DNA of 64,000 nucleotides from Paralithodes platypus (Eukaryota; Arthropoda; Malacostraca; Decapoda; Lithodidae): the NCBI GenBank assembly GCA_032716605.1, contig CM064545.1, positions 7,932,141 through 7,996,140 of the forward strand, written 5' to 3'. Positions 51,788-62,988 of the stretch are shown here, piece by piece. The notes under the pieces were generated by a model, which saw only the letters and a list, made by a program, of their open reading frames with translations, had not been told where the DNA came from and did not search any database. Numbering within the stretch: the first letter of the stretch is position 1; every line of letters begins with the position of its first letter. A program made the translations under genes and the position numbers.

Positions 51788-53643
51788 TGTTACGAACTGG
51801 CACTCGGGTACACAAGGGCTCTCAATCAGGACTCTAATACGGCTCGCTGCCACAACGGAAACACACGATCCCATCCCCTGAGTACTGCCAGCCGAACAAA
51901 AAACACCAATACCCTCCAGAGTTCAATCTGCTATAACGGAGTATACAAGAACTCGGTACTAGTGTTCAACAACAGACTAATAAAGAGACAGGAATTATCT
52001 AGTCTGGTCAACAATCAAACAATGAAGTAAAAAACAACAACACCAAAGAATAGTGTTGGCCGAAGCCGAAGTAATCCACCCTTGACTATGAACTTAAGAA
52101 GTCCACCACCCTCTACTTCGGATCGGCACTATTACGTTACGTTAATTAATAGTCCTTAAGCATCGAGCAAGGAATCTTCTGAAAAAAGTTAGATGCTTTT
52201 CGGATGCTCGTAAGAAGTACGTATCGGATTTTGAACAGTAATTCAATAAGAAAAAACACTGGCAATTAAATACTATTAAAGGCTTAAATTGGCATAAGAA
52301 TAATTAAAAGAATATGCAATAGTAAATGGCAAACATTAAAAGGAAGTACTCCGCAAATGCAACGGCAATAGCCTACTCGGATTGTGCTCGTGGGCCACTA
52401 ATCACTAAAGTAGCCAAGCTTGCAACACATGAAATCAATAGTGCATAAACAATATCATACATAAGGAAAGCTTCAATACTATTCTGTGTCTACTAATCGA
52501 GTAAAGTCTAGCTGGGGTACTGTAGGCAAAAAGGTAGCAGTGACTGAGCAAAAACGGCTCGTAGCCTAGCGAAGTCCTCACGACTGTTTAAAGTATTACG
52601 TTAAAACTAACAAGTGCACTTTGAGAAATCCAGATCCCTTGTATCTGGTTTTCTCCCGGCTCCTTGATAAAGTAAAAACAAACTGTTAATAAAATACAGG
52701 GTGGTTAGGCTCTTGCCCTCACGCACTGTAAATTATTAACTCAACACAGTCAGCCGCGAAGACAACCTAGGCTTCACTGAACCGAAACGAGAATGCAGGT
52801 TTATCGCTTAACCACTGCATCAAACAACAACTCGTAACACAGAAAAGCCTTACCCCAGTCTAGCATTACCTAGACTATCAGAAAACAGGAATAATAATAA
52901 TAATAATAACACACAGGGAAATGCATATACAAGTGCAACAAACATAAATCAATCCTATTCTAAGTCAACCCTTCCAAAATAGGCTATCTAATAGGCAAAT
53001 ATCTCGTGAGAACTCAAGCGATAATACGTTGGCTGACTAGCTCTGCACCAACGGGACCATGGAAGTTAAACAGGGCAGGGAAAAGAGGAAATAAGAATGT
53101 AAGGTAGTAGAGAAAGTTCCCATCAGTCAGAAGAATATAAATAGTTAGCAAGGGAAAGGAGAAGTCGCTCTGCCTAATGAGTTCTGATGAAAAAATGGCT
53201 AGACTTCCCTTTTATACCCGGCCCTCTAGTGAGCCCAACGTGAACTACTAAGGACCGCCCACTGACAACCATTACGTAATTTCTCTCTCTCCTCTGGGAT
53301 ACACAAAGGCTCCCCTAGCAGTGAGGGAGGGAGGAGTGCTAGTGAGTTAGGCCTACCTCCTGCCTGGCGTACCCACTGACACCTAACTGTGGCTGTTTCT
53401 CTTCCCATCATTACAAATAAGTTTTACACACAATACTTATAACTAATGATATAAAATAGAACTCGTTGACTCAGATGAAAACAAAATACATATTCATAAT
53501 ACTTATAGTACAACGGCTCACACGAACTAAGTTAGGAAACTCTACATAGACTACAGCCAAAGTTCCTGCCCTGACGATCCTAGCGAGAGTGGGGCATGAC
53601 TAGGCGTTCTGTACAGCATGCTCACACGTGGACATGCGTCACA
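51788..53643 (-). repeat. Gmr1-like element, 3' LTR
   Basis: 1856 bp, direct repeat of 59380-61229 with only small differences (for example an AAT-repeat length change near 52890 and single bases). Unusually long LTR, with no coding seen. Begins TGTTACGAACTGGCACTCGG and ends GACATGCGTCACA in plus orientation. Confidence 0.95.
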
Positions 53644-54036
53644 CCTCCCCCAAGATTTTACTCGCTCAACCCTGAGCTAAAATCTGACAAACACAGAACC
53701 CCATCAAGCCCCCCACACCCAGCGACCGCATGGCACTAAAACAAAGCTGAGTTTATCACCAAAACACATCTTATTATAACAAAAAAAAATCACATTTTAT
53801 AACTCCTCCCAATAGCAAAGTGACACAATATCATGCTCCCAGAGCGAGCTTACAGCAGCTCAGCCATTTGATAGTTCGTGGACTACTCAAACTCTATAGG
53901 CTATGACAAACTTATACGATTACCTATATCAAAAGAAAGAGTTTTTATATGATTTTTATATTTTAATATGTTTTTCCCGGCTGCACTATAAGGGCAGCCT
54001 ATTTTCCTCCACTCAAACCCACACACCTGTGATAGC
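53644..54036 (-). other. Polypurine tract and 3' untranslated region of the Gmr1-like element
   Basis: In the minus sense TCTTGGGGGAGGTG directly precedes the 3' LTR (53644-53655). The remainder is non-coding. Confidence 0.7.
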
Positions 54037-55422
54037 CTACGACTGATCATTCACCCTTGATAAACAATCCGCGATCACATTGTCACATCCAGCAATATGA
54101 CGGATGTCCAGGTTATACTCCTGCAACATCAAAGACCACCTGGTCAGTCTCATATTGCGATTGTGAAATTGATTCAGGAATCTCAAAGGGTGATGATCAG
54201 TGTAGATAACCACGACTGGGCCATAGGCTGGAACATACACCTCGAAGTGCCTGAGCGACAGCACAATCGCCAGTAATTCCTTTTCTATTGTAGAATAGTT
54301 CTTTTGTGCAGCATTGAACTTCTTAGAAAAGAAACTTACTGGGTGTTCCACACCTTCATTGTCTGTCTGTAGCAAGACGGCACCAGCCCCTACACCACTA
54401 GCATCTGTTGCCAGCTGAAAAGGCCTGTTAAAGTCTGGGGCCCTGAGTATCGGGTGAGTTCATAGCAAATGTTTCACCAAAGTAAAAGCCTTTTCACACT
54501 CAGGTGCCCACAAAAACTTTTTGTCTTTAGATAACAAATCTGTGAGAGGTGCCAACACCGTTGAGTAACCTTTTATGAAGCGTCTGTAGTAGCCTATCAT
54601 ACCCAAGAATCTCATAACCTGCTTCTTGGTTGTTGGGTGCGGAAATTTATTGATAGCCTGTACCTTGTTCTGAGGAGGGCACACCTGTCCCCTTCCCACT
54701 ACAAACCCAAGGTACTGCACAGTGGCTTTTACGAAGTCACACTTTGCCAAATTTACTACCAGACCTGCTTCACTAAGTTTCCGGAACAAGGTCTCAAGGT
54801 GCTCACAATGGCTCTCAAAGTCGTCATCATAAATGATTACATCGTCCAAATATACGGTGCAATTCGGAATGTCCTTTACAATTTCATTCATCAGGTTCTG
54901 AAACGTTGCTGGTGCATTCTTAAGTCCGTAAGGCATAACATTGCACCGGTAGGTACTCCCGTCCACAACAAAACCACATACCTCTTTAGCACGCTCGGAC
55001 AAAGGTACTTGCCAGTAACCTGTTACTAAATCTACTTTAGACAAAAAACGAGCATTACCAATTTTGTCAACACTATCATCAACCCGAGGAAGAGGATATG
55101 GGTTAGTTGGAGTCAAACCGTTTAACCTACGGAAATCAATACAAAAGCGTACCTTGCCATCTGGCTTAGGTTGCAGTGTTACGGGGGAAGTCCACTTAAC
55201 TGTGCCTTTCTCTATCAACCCTCTACCGAGCATATACTCCAACTCATCCCTCAGAGCTGGTAGTTTTATGGGGGGCACACGGTACGGGATTGACTTAAAG
55301 GGTATATGGTCCCCCCCGTCAACATCATGCATAGCCTGAGTAGTGAGGCCTGGGTGTTCAGCAAATACAGTGGGGTATGAACCGAACAACTGACGGATAG
55401 CATCAAACTGCGGCTCAGGCAA
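54037..55422 (-). pseudogene. Gmr1-like RT and RNase H (one internal UGA)
   Basis: One frame throughout. The N-terminus has FAEHPGLTTQAMHDVDGGDH and IPYRVPPIKLPALRDEL. RT palm: KVRFCIDFRRLNGLTPTNPY, FLSKVDLVTGYWQVPLSERA (catalytic Asp), MPYGLKNAPATFQNLMNEIV and TVYLDDVIIYDDD (YLDD intact). Connection: MRFLGMIGYYRRFIKGYSTV. A UGA at 54460-54462 interrupts the frame, then RNase H: ATDASGVGAGAVLLQTDN, STIEKELLAIVLSLRHFEVY (Glu) and YTDHHPLRFLNQ (Asp), ending ADCLSRVNDQS at 54037. Because integrase lies upstream, this is the C-terminal part of the polyprotein. The catalytic residues are intact. Confidence 0.9.
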
Positions 55423-55429
55423 ATGAGCT

Positions 55430-56755
55430 ATAGCCTCGTCAGCCCTTAGGCTCGAGTTCCCCGCCCACTGATCCGCTGAAACATGTTGATCCCAGCTATC
55501 CTCCTCTGAAGCTTGACTGCCCCCCTCTCCTTCTCCACCACGGCCGAAGAAGCCAACACAGGGACAGTGAGAGGCTCAGAGGGGCGCCTCACATACTCTT
55601 TAATAAGGTTCACGTGACATAACTGGTTCTTTTTCCTCCTGTCTGGAGTGGCAACAAGGTAATCTAAATCTGAAATTTTTCTACAATTTTATAAGGTCCA
55701 GTGTACTTCGCAGAGAGGGGGTTACCAACCAAAGGCAACAAAATTAATACCTCTTGTCCTACAGTGAACTTCCGGAGCCTCACTTTGCGATCATACCTGT
55801 CCTTCATCAAAGCTTGTGATTCTGTCAAATTTCTACCTGCCATCTCCAGACTCTTAAGCATGCGCTCACGGCTTTCAAGCACATAATTTAATAATGGACA
55901 AGGCTGCACAGTCCCCTCCCAAATTTCTTTCAGCATGTTAAGGGGGCCCCTGACACGGTGTCCAAAAATCAGCTCGTTTGGACTAAATCCCAGGCTCTCA
56001 CCAGGTACCTCCCGAGCAGCAAACAGCACATAAGGCAATCCAAGATCCCAATCCATACCGTTGTCAGCACAATAACACCTGAGCATGCTTTTAAGTGTAG
56101 CATGCCACCGCTCAAGCACCCCTTGACTCTCAGGGTGATACGCTGACAATACTACTGCTCGTATCCCATGCTGTTGCATTGTTTGCTTGAACATGTTGGA
56201 GGTGAAATTAGATCCCTGATCAGACTGAATCTCCTCCGGGTACCCATACCTTGAGAAGTACCACAACAAGTTACTGACTACCGTCTTAGCCATTCCATTT
56301 TTCATAGGGTATGCATCGGGGTATCTAGTGGCAACATCCATTATGGTTAACAAAAATTTATTTCCAGCCTTAGTGGGAGGGAGTGGACCAACCATGTCAA
56401 CAATAATTTTACTAAAGGGTGGCCCAATCACAGAAATAGGGTGTAACGGAGCCTTAGGAATAACTTGGTTCGGTTTCCCGACACGTTGACAAATATCACA
56501 TGAGTTTATCCATGACTGCACATGAGACTTCATCCCCGCCCACCAAAACAATTTCCCCAAAGCCGCCACCGTTTTCTTGGCACCCAAATGTCCTGATAAT
56601 GGAGAATCATGAGCCAACCTAAGCAAACTTTCCCTGCAGCCCTCTGGCACGACCAGCTGGTCAACTGTACCTGATCCGCCCTCCCAGTTCCTTTTAGGAT
56701 CTTTATCGGTGGTATAAAATTCCATTAACGAAAAAAAAATCCCCTGCCTTTGCAT
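55430..56755 (-). pseudogene. Gmr1-like integrase (HHCC, DD35E)
   Basis: Zinc domain: LAHDSPLSGHLGAKKTVAAL and SCDICQ (H49, H56, C86, C89). Core: FSKIIVDMVGPLPP (D120), EIQSDQGSNFTSNM (D179) and SQGVLERWHATLKS (E215), with 35 residues between the last two. Then SLGFSPNELIFGHRVRGPLN and an SH3-like part, VGQEVLILLPLVGNPLSAKY. A frameshift near 55675 moves the end (VATPDRRKKNQLCHVNL) to another frame down to about 55480. The protein would integrate cDNA. It comes before RT, as in Gmr1 elements. A frameshift near 56705 separates it from the protease frame. Confidence 0.9.
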
Positions 56756-58391
56756 CCCTATCTTCTTCTAACTCCACAGCCCCATTGGTACACTGCAAAA
56801 CCTCTGGATCCTCTAATTGCAACTTTCGAATGTCTGTGGGAGCCAACATGTCTAACTGCTTGGTCAATAACTCATGCCCTCCCCCAACATCCAACTTAGA
56901 CATCTGGTTTTCTCGCTGCAGGTAACGGTGCTGTCTCCGAGTCTCTGCCTCCTCCACTACTTTATCAACTGTGTTAGGCACTGGAGTTACAACAGACTCG
57001 GTCAAAGGTCCTGCTATTGGGTCTTTTGGGAGAGCCACTGGTTCTAAACTCTTCAAACTTTTCCCACCCTTCCGCTTCTCCTTAATTCCCTTCCTCCGCT
57101 GTTCTGTAGCCTGGGAAATAGGCTGTGATACCTTAAATGCTTGGGAACGAGTTACCACACATGCCATCTGTTGGCGTTGACAACTCACTACCCACTCTTG
57201 TTCCTCCCTACTCACGTCGGCCGGCCTCTCGGCAACGACTAAGGGTGGAACTTCTAAAGTAGGCACCGCAAAGTCGTTGCCGAGAAGAAGGTCGACGCCC
57301 TCCACTGGCAATTTCTCAACGATCCCAACATCTAAGTCCTTAATCACACCATCAACTTCCAGCTCCACACGAACCAACGGGTATGACCTGGTCGCATTAA
57401 TACCCTGAACAACAACCACCCGTTCCGCATTAATTGGTCGCCCCGTGAAATTCTTCAAAAGTGTCTGTGAAGCTACAGTATCACGCAAAACTTCCACCTT
57501 ATGCTGGCAACCCGCCCAAGTTACCCTACCGGTCCCTCTATGGGCGCAAAAGACATCACGGACAGGGGACGAGCCTTCCTGAGTCTTATACATAGCCTGT
57601 GACCCTGCCGCTGGCAAACTACCCTGGGTAAATCCAGACGACATTTCAGCCACACCTATGCTGCGCACCAAAGACACGGCTGCAGTTGGCGGCTTACTAG
57701 GACAAGATTTTGCATAATGCCCCTTCTTTCTACAATGAAAACATTCCACTTCCCCTATCGGTCTCTTCCGATAAGGGGCGGAGTTCTGACCCTTCTGTAA
57801 TGGGACGGCTGTAGTCTTTGGTTCAGTCCTGGTATCTTGGCTTTTAAACTGAGGTTTATATCTATAGTGATTGTCCTGAGCTTGAGGGTTTGAAGTATCG
57901 CGCCCCTTGGGAACTGCATCAACACGCTTTACAGATTCACATCCTCTGATTAGCGACAACCTGAGGTCAGCCATCTCAGCTGCCTCTTGAAGAGTTCTTG
58001 GGTTCTTTTCTTTAATAGTTAAAGTCATTTCTGCACCAGTACACTTATAAAACTGCTCGAGCAGAAACAGCTCAGTCAACTGTTCTGCCGTCTCAGCTTT
58101 CTCAGAACGTGTCCAGTTTTTAAGTGCATCTTTTAAGTCCCGGGCATGTTCAAGAAAGGTCGCCTCCCTAGTCTTTGTAACACCCCGAAACTTCAATCGA
58201 TATGTTTCCGGTTGCAACTCGTATGCCCGTAGGACAGCTCTCTTCAATTCTGGGTAGTCAATGCAAGACTCTAAAGGCAGTGCATCATAAGCCTTCAGAC
58301 CCTTACCCGTAAGTCTTGAGGAGACTAGAGCTGCCCACTTCTCTTCAGGCCAATTATGCTCCCTACACTTCTTCTCAAAACGATTAAAAAA
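56703..58391 (-). pseudogene. Gmr1-like gag capsid (SCAN-like), zinc knuckle and protease
   Basis: The frame continues from the coiled-coil part after a UAA (58392-58394): NRFEKKCREHNWPEEKWAAL, then a SCAN-like capsid C-domain (ATFLEHARDLKDALKNWTRS, AEQLTELFLLEQFYKCTGAE, RTLQEAAEMADLRL; 58190-57960). The zinc knuckle CFHCRKKGHYAKSC is at 57702-57743. The protease has VEVLRDTVASQTLLKNF: the catalytic triplet is D-T-V at 57474-57482 where D-T-G is expected. GVDLLLGNDFAV follows at the flap/second block. The SCAN dimerisation domain of vertebrate zinc-finger proteins is thought to derive from the capsid of Gmr1-like elements, so this similarity supports the family call. Ends by frameshift near 56703. 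Confidence 0.85.
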
Positions 58392-59179
58392 TTATGTGAC
58401 TTCAGTTTCACTAAATACCGGCACCAATTTGACTAAGTGGGCTAAGGACTGTTCTCTTACTTGGCCCTCACGGCCCATCCGAGTCCCTGTCGACTCTGCA
58501 CGAGTCTTATCTAAATCTAATTTAGCACAATATTTCTCTGAGTCGTACCTAAGCTCAGCCTCATGCCTCCTGGTCTCATCCTCCTGCCTCCTGGTCTCAT
58601 CCTCCTGCCTCCTAACCTCAATCTCATGCCTCCTAGTCTCATTCTCCTGCTTCCTAGCCTCAATCTCATGCTTCCTAGCCTCAATCTTAGCAAGCTCAAG
58701 TCTAAATACCATATCTGGAGACAGGCAGGAAGAGGGAGCTGCCACTACTGAAGGAGGGGGGCAAAAACTGGGGAACCACCACGTGCACCACCCGAGGGCA
58801 CTCCAATCTGCCAATTCTCATCCCTCTGTGGGAGAGTGCTAACCTCCGGTAACTGAGTGGACGGCACTGTGGGAGTCGAGTGAGAGGGGATCTGGGGAGC
58901 AACCCCACCAAACGCCCTCTCCTCCGAAACCCCATGTCGCCCACGCAACACCCAGGAAATCCGCTCCCCCTTGGACATCCCTGCTACATTGGAAATGCCC
59001 AAAACCTTGGCTATCAGGTGCAAGCCACAAACATCCACCCCAGTCAGCCTCTCCTCCGTCACGTGGTACCGCTTACTCACAAAAACTCTAGCATCCTCCT
59101 CACTGGTTACGAACGGCACACCTTCAAATGACATCTCTCGCTCATCGTCAGTGCTAATGCACGACATACTGAAGTCCAC
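58392..59179 (-). pseudogene. Gmr1-like gag N-terminus with heptad coiled coil
   Basis: ATG at 59177-59179; about 145 codons (MSCISTDDEREMSFEG, VDVCGLHLIAKVLGISNVAG) to 58745. After a frameshift in a G-run (about 58755-58765) the second frame encodes a regular seven-residue repeat (ARKHEIEARKQENETRRHEI ... RRQEDETRRHEAEL; about 58690-58550) that must form a charged coiled coil. It ends with PVFSETEVT at the UAA 58392-58394. The N-terminal domain is unrecognised. A coiled coil ahead of a SCAN-like capsid would drive assembly. Confidence 0.8.
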
Positions 59180-59360
59180 AACAAAATTCTCGAGACAAAA
59201 GTGTTAAACTTCCTATGCAAGCACTAATTACTAAATTAACTGGAGTCTCTTAAATGCTTTACTAATTGCCATACAAAAAAAATATTCTTCAATATGCACG
59301 CTAAACTACAAACAAACAAATGTTGTACAACTCTGCAAAAATGTATACTGTTCACAAAAT

Positions 59361-59377
59361 CCTAAGCAAGGTCGCCA
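59361..59377 (-). other. Gmr1-like primer binding site
   Basis: In the minus sense TGGCGACCTTGCTTAGG begins two bases after the 5' LTR end (...CGTAACA). Complementary to a tRNA 3' end ending in CCA; I cannot name the tRNA with certainty. Confidence 0.7.
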
Positions 59378-59379
59378 TT

Positions 59380-61229
59380 TGTTACGAACTGGCACTCGGG
59401 TACACAAGGACTCTCAATCAGGACTTGAATACGGCTCGCTGCCACAACGGAAACACACGATCCCAACCCCTGAGTACTGCCAGCCGAACAAAAAACACCA
59501 ATACCCTCCAAAGTTCAATCTGCTATAACGGGGTATACAAGAACTCGGTACTAGTGTTCAACAACAGACTAATAAAGAGACAGGAATTATCTAGTCTGGT
59601 CAACAATCAAACAATGAAGTAAAAAACAACAACACCAAAGAATAGTGTTGGCCGAAGCCGAAGTAATCCACCCTTGACTATGAACTTAAGAAGTCCACCA
59701 TCCTCTACTTCGGATCGGCACTATTACGTTACGTTAATTAATAGTCCTTAAGCATCGAGCAAGGAATCTTCTGAAAAAAGTTAGATGCTTCTCGGATGCT
59801 CGTAAGAAGTACGTATCGGATTTTGAACAGTAATTCAATAAGCAAAACCACTGGCAATTAAATACTATTAAAGGCTTAAATTGGCAAAAGAATAATTAAA
59901 AGAATATGCAATAGTAAATGGGAAACATTAAAAGAAGTACTCCGCAAATGCAACGGCAATAGCCTACTCGGATTGTGCTCGTGGGCCACTAATCACTAAA
60001 GTAGCCAAGCTTGCAACACATGAAATCAATAGTGCATAAACAATATCATACATAAGGAAAGCTTCAATACTATTCTGTGTCTACTAATCGAGTAAAGTCT
60101 AGCTGGGGTACTGTAGGCAAAAAGGTAGCAGTGACTGAGCAAAAACGGCTCGTAGCCTAGCGAAGTCCTCACGACTGTTTAAAGTATTACGTTAAAACTA
60201 ACAAGTGCACTTTGAGAAATCCAGATCCCTTGTATCTGGTTTTCTCCCGGCTCATTGACAAAGTAAAAACAAACTGTTAATAAAATACAGGGTGGTTAGG
60301 CTCTTGCCCTCACGCACTGTAAATTATTAACTCATCACAGTCAGCCGCGAAGACAACCTAGGCTTCACTGAACCGAAACGAGTATGCAGGTTTATCGCTT
60401 AACCACTGCATCAAACAACAACTCGTAACACAGAAAAGCCTTACCGCAGTCTAGCATTACCTAGACTAGCAGAAAACAGGAATAATAATAATAACACACA
60501 GGGAAATGCATATACAAGTGCAACAAACATAAATCAATCCTATTCTAAGTCAACCCTTCCAAAATAGGCTATCTAATAGGCAAGTATCTCATTAGAACTC
60601 GAGCGATAATACGTTGGCTGACTAGCTCTGCACCAACGGGACCATGGAAGTTAAACAGGGCAGGGAAAAGAGGAAATAAGAATGTAAGGTAGTAGAGAAA
60701 GTTCCCATCAGTCAGAAGAATATAAATAGTTAGCAAGGGAAAGGAGAAGTCGCTCTGCCTAATGAGTTCTGATGAAAAAATGGCTAGACTTCCCTTTTAT
60801 ACCTGGCCCTCTAGTGAGCCCAACGTGAACTACTAAGGACCGCCCACTGACAACCATTACGTAATTTCTCTCTCTCCTCTGGGATACACAAAGGCTCCCC
60901 CTAGCACTGAGGGAGGGAGGAGTGCTAGTGAGTTAGGCCTACCTCCTGCCTGGCGTGCCCACTGACACCTAACTGTGGCTGTTTCTCTTCCCATCAATAC
61001 AAATAAGTTTTACACACAATACTTATAACTAATTATATAAAATAGAACTCGTTGACTCAGATGAAAACAAAATACATATTCATAATACTTATAGTACAAC
61101 GGCTCACACGAACTAAGTTAGGAAACTCTACATAGACTACAGCCAAAGTTCCTGCCCTGACGATCCTAGCGAGAGTGGGGCATGACTAGGCGTTCTGTAC
61201 AGCATGCTCACACGTGGACATGCGTCACA
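59380..61229 (-). repeat. Gmr1-like element, 5' LTR
   Basis: 1850 bp, partner of 51788-53643. Both end in TG...CA. Confidence 0.95.
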
Positions 61230-61452
61230 TTATTCATTTTGCATGTGAGCCTATAGGCTATGTATCTTAATGTTAAGTTACAAAGACAACGGCAAAATAA
61301 TAGTCTAGTTAAGAGACGCTGACCGGCGGACTTCTATGTTATGGAGAAAAAATAGTACACTAAATAGCAATACCTACTAATGGATCATATTGAACAAGAT
61401 TTTTTTTTAGGTCAGGTCATATGTCACAGGAAGTACAAAACGGAAAAGACAA
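61230..61452 (-). other. BEL leader between SGNH frame and gag
   Basis: No gene. Contains the second copy of the TTAT target duplication (61230-61233) and the likely original gag start immediately beside it. Confidence 0.6.
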
Positions 61453-62154
61453 TTATTGGGGAAAGATGATGGGTGGGATGCAAAACTTAGGCAGGCGCAA
61501 TGATACAACCCCGGCGTCCCTCTCTAGCCAACGCTTCGTTAGCCCTACAATCTTATCATACAGGACTTCATTGGTGTCTAAATGGAGGTGGACACCATCC
61601 TGGTCGAGGTCCCGGATGCTGAGAGTGAGCGATACAAAGCGGTGCCTCGTTTCTACTAACCGACACCTCAGGGCACGGTTAACAGAATTTTTTATGGCTT
61701 GATACTCCGCCGCTGACTACCGTCGGACTCTCGTCCGGCTCTCAATTGCCACAATCCTACAGCTCCCCCCGGACTCACGCTCCAGATCCAGCGCCACCTC
61801 TTTGATAGCGTCAGCTAACTCGCGGGGTACTGTACCGGGGCGTATATCGTTGCCGCCCAAAAACAAAAAGATCATACGAGGCCTAAACCGAATCACCTGC
61901 CCCCACTGTGGGGAGGCTCTCAGGGTGTCAACGGTTGCTCCCGGTACTCCGAAGTAGGACAGCTTGAATGTCCTATCCCCCTCCGACGCCCGATACGACT
62001 CAGTTCATCCGTCAGCTGCTCTTAGCCTAGTGGCATATGAATGCCCTACTATGGCTATTCGCTGAGGTACCGGCGCCTGAGGTACAGGAAGACAGCCAAG
62101 CCCCACCCCTCCGGGGTTCTTGCTCCTGCATCCCTGGGCTAATCCCTTGCTCAT
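61453..62154 (-). pseudogene. SGNH/GDSL-hydrolase-like ORF in the BEL 5' leader (two stops)
   Basis: A single minus-strand frame of 234 codons starting at ATG 62152-62154 and ending TAA 61453-61455, broken by a UGA and a UAG. After a Pro/Gly-rich lead it reads QRIAIVGHSYATRLRA (block I, Ser in GHSYA), YFGVPGATVDTLR (block II Gly), RPRMIFLFLGGNDIRPGTVP (block III, Asn in GGND) and LDQDGVHLHLDTNEVLYDKI (block V, Asp and His of DGVHL). All four SGNH catalytic positions are present, in the right order and spacing, within a typical 200-residue domain. It lies between the BEL primer site and gag, so it is probably an accessory gene of the element (a lipase/esterase-like enzyme). I infer this from motifs only. 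Confidence 0.7.
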
Positions 62155-62186
62155 TGCCTAAGAAAAATCCCCTACTGGTAGCTAAA

Positions 62187-62204
62187 TCCCAGGTCTGGGC
62201 ACCA
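62187..62204 (-). other. BEL primer binding site
   Basis: In the minus sense TGGTGCCCAGACCTGGGA starts one base after the 5' LTR end (...TTTACCACA). The TGG start and position fit a tRNA primer site. Confidence 0.75.
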
Positions 62205-62205
62205 A

Positions 62206-62988
62206 TGTGGTAAACTATCAATGGAAGTTAAATATTACTAAGCTATAATGAATCAAATAAATAAATCTAAATGAAAACTACTCCATATCTAAATTGAATT
62301 CAATCTGAAACAAGCTAAGTTATATCCAAAGGTCTCACATAATAAATTTATATATAGGGTAAGGTTATAAGGGTTTATATTAGCCAGGAATTAACTCACC
62401 AGTAGTTCCACGTGGCAATGAGGCAAGGGAGAACGTTTTACCCAATATGGCGGTGGACAATGGGGATCGAGACTTGGGTCCCGAGACACGAGTCAAGTTA
62501 AAGAAAGAATAAATGATTACATGGGAATGGACATGATTATTATGCTTATCTGTCAGTCAGTCATGGCGTCGATGAGAGCGTCGTGATGGTGTAGCTGTGT
62601 GTATTGCTGTATGTGTATTGTGATTAGAGGCACAAAAGCATGATCAACTGAGGGCGGAAAATTAGATGTTAACTGGTTCGTGAAGGCTCTGGTTTTCCTC
62701 GAAGACACACCTTGCTGCCTTGGCAAAACGCCAGGAGCCCAAATTATCGTACCGCATCTAGGTTGCTCTATACGATAAATTATATTAATATATACGATAA
62801 ATTCATATATACTACATAAGACCATGGCAATATTGCTTAATAGCATATTAGGGCTTTTATAACTTAACTTATTTACAATCTTATAATATACGATCTACTC
62901 GTCCTACGTCGTGCTGTAGGAGCGATCGTGACGTCACAGAGACAAAAGAGATCACAAAAGAGTCATATACTATCGTATTTATACGATA
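62206..62988 (-). repeat. BEL 5' LTR
   Basis: 783 bp, partner of 45161-45943. In the minus sense it starts TATCGTATAAATACGATAG, which includes a TATAAATA that could serve as the promoter. Confidence 0.95.

Larger units (their letters stand above)
51788..61229 (-). mobile_element. Gmr1-like Ty3/Gypsy element (integrase upstream of RT)
   Basis: Complete minus-strand element nested in BEL gag: LTRs 59380-61229 (5') and 51788-53643 (3'), both TG...CA, with a 4-bp target duplication TTAT (51784-51787 and 61230-61233). The primer site is at 59361-59377 and the polypurine tract at 53644-53655. Domain order on the minus strand is gag (coiled coil, SCAN-like capsid, zinc knuckle), protease, integrase, RT, RNase H. 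Most Gypsy elements have RT-RNase H before integrase; the order seen here is that of Gmr1-like elements. Seven or so lesions make it inactive. Confidence 0.9.
45161..62988 (-). mobile_element. BEL/Pao LTR retrotransposon, split by a nested Gypsy element and SINEs
   Basis: Minus-strand element with 783-bp LTRs (62206-62988 as 5' LTR, 45161-45943 as 3' LTR), flanked by a 5-bp duplication ATGTG (45156-45160 and 62989-62993). The order on the minus strand is LTR, primer site, SGNH-like ORF, gag, zinc fingers, protease, RT, RNase H, integrase, C-terminal domain, polypurine tract, LTR. A complete Gypsy element (51788-61229) lies at the very start of gag, and two SINEs lie between protease and RT. 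Coding parts carry stops and frameshifts but are all recognisable. Confidence 0.9.

Noticed and set aside
51787..51815. Extension of BEL gag upstream to 51815
   Set aside because: The first residues are encoded by the nested Gypsy LTR and are not part of gag.
62027..62221. A 64-codon minus-strand frame overlapping the BEL primer site
   Set aside because: It overlaps the start of the SGNH-like frame in another phase and runs into the LTR end.
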